DNA of 64,000 nucleotides from contig CAVRCA010000009.1 of NCBI GenBank assembly GCA_963719345.1, positions 54,329 to 118,328 on the forward strand, given 5' to 3'. Positions 63,874 to 64,000 of the stretch are shown here, piece after piece. The notes under the pieces were generated by a model. The model searched no databases, was not told the DNA's origin, and saw nothing but the letters and a program-made list of their open reading frames with translations. The stretch is from CAVRCA01 sp963719345 (GTDB taxonomy: Bacteria; Pseudomonadota; Alphaproteobacteria; Acetobacterales; Acetobacteraceae). How positions within the stretch are numbered: position 1 is the first letter of the stretch; each line of letters starts with the position of its first letter. Both the position numbers and the translations under genes were made by a program.

Positions 63874-64000
63874 CCCGTCCTCCTCGCCAAAGAGGCAACC
63901 CTACTCGGGTCACCTCAGGGAGGGGCGGGCCATTCCATAATCAGACCCGGTCCGCGTCGGGCAAGCCCCGCGAAGTAACGCTCAATGAGGGTTGGTATGA

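Larger units (their letters stand above)
62580..63940 (-). mobile_element. IS110-family element of the IS1111 group
   Basis: A transposase gene at 62841-63873 is flanked by perfect 12-bp inverted repeats: ATGGCCCGCCCC at 62587-62598 and GGGGCGGGCCAT at 63922-63933. Subterminal inverted repeats set the IS1111 group apart from the IS110 group. The outer boundaries are approximate. A 240-bp non-coding stretch lies downstream of the transposase (62599-62840), matching the place where this group encodes its bridge RNA. Confidence 0.82.

Overview
The window is GC-rich, densely coded DNA from an alphaproteobacterium, most likely of the family Acetobacteraceae. The grounds are a pentose-phosphate/gluconate operon (tkt-zwf-pgl-rpiA-gntK plus a lactonase), a homologue of the Tat-exported glucose-fructose oxidoreductase, an entericidin-type lipoprotein, a PEP-CTERM protein and a GumC/GumD-type exopolysaccharide locus. 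The taxonomic call is inference; no rRNA, tRNA or CRISPR array is present.

Positions 1-18900 are ordinary chromosome. They hold the end of a GT2 glycosyltransferase, a GDSL hydrolase, a CoA transferase, uppP, an ATP-grasp protein, two DedA proteins, a CDF metal exporter, an SDR, an entericidin, a luciferase-like oxidoreductase and a VOC protein. The sugar-phosphate operon follows at 9.3-16.0 kb, then an LhgO-like FAD oxidase and the PEP-CTERM protein. Positions 18900-41200 carry gamma-glutamyltransferase, an SDR, a secreted protein of 13-residue repeats, malate synthase G, a Pot-type ABC importer, an M20 peptidase, a TauD dioxygenase and a methyltransferase. Next come MmgE/PrpD, enoyl-CoA hydratase, a Crp regulator and the GFOR homologue, all four broken by many frameshifts. 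An operon of alpha/beta hydrolase, membrane spermidine-synthase-like protein and Tat-exported isoaspartyl methyltransferase follows, then a pair of glycine-zipper lipoproteins.

Positions 41400-62300 are a polysaccharide locus: WecG/TagA, acyl-CoA synthetase, MaoC-like dehydratase, GT32, FAD oxidoreductase, ATP-grasp, Wzx flippase, GT4, a GINT1-like protein, a priming glycosylphosphotransferase, a CpsD-like ATPase and GumC. Together these could start a repeat unit on undecaprenyl phosphate, extend and decorate it, flip it and control its polymerisation and export; UppP at 2.4 kb recycles the carrier. A transposon island (49037-53547) interrupts the locus. In it an IS3-family element was hit by an IS21 element (4-bp target duplication GCAG) and by an IS110 element, and it abuts an IS630 remnant. 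A second, IS1111-group IS110-family element with 12-bp subterminal inverted repeats lies at the right edge. Both IS110-family elements keep a long non-coding end where bridge RNAs are expected; the first contains a 17-bp near-perfect stem.

A striking property is the number of single-base frameshifts in otherwise well-conserved genes, densest at 32.0-35.4 kb (about one per 100-150 bp). Uncorrected assembly indels explain this best, so most broken genes listed here may be intact in the organism.
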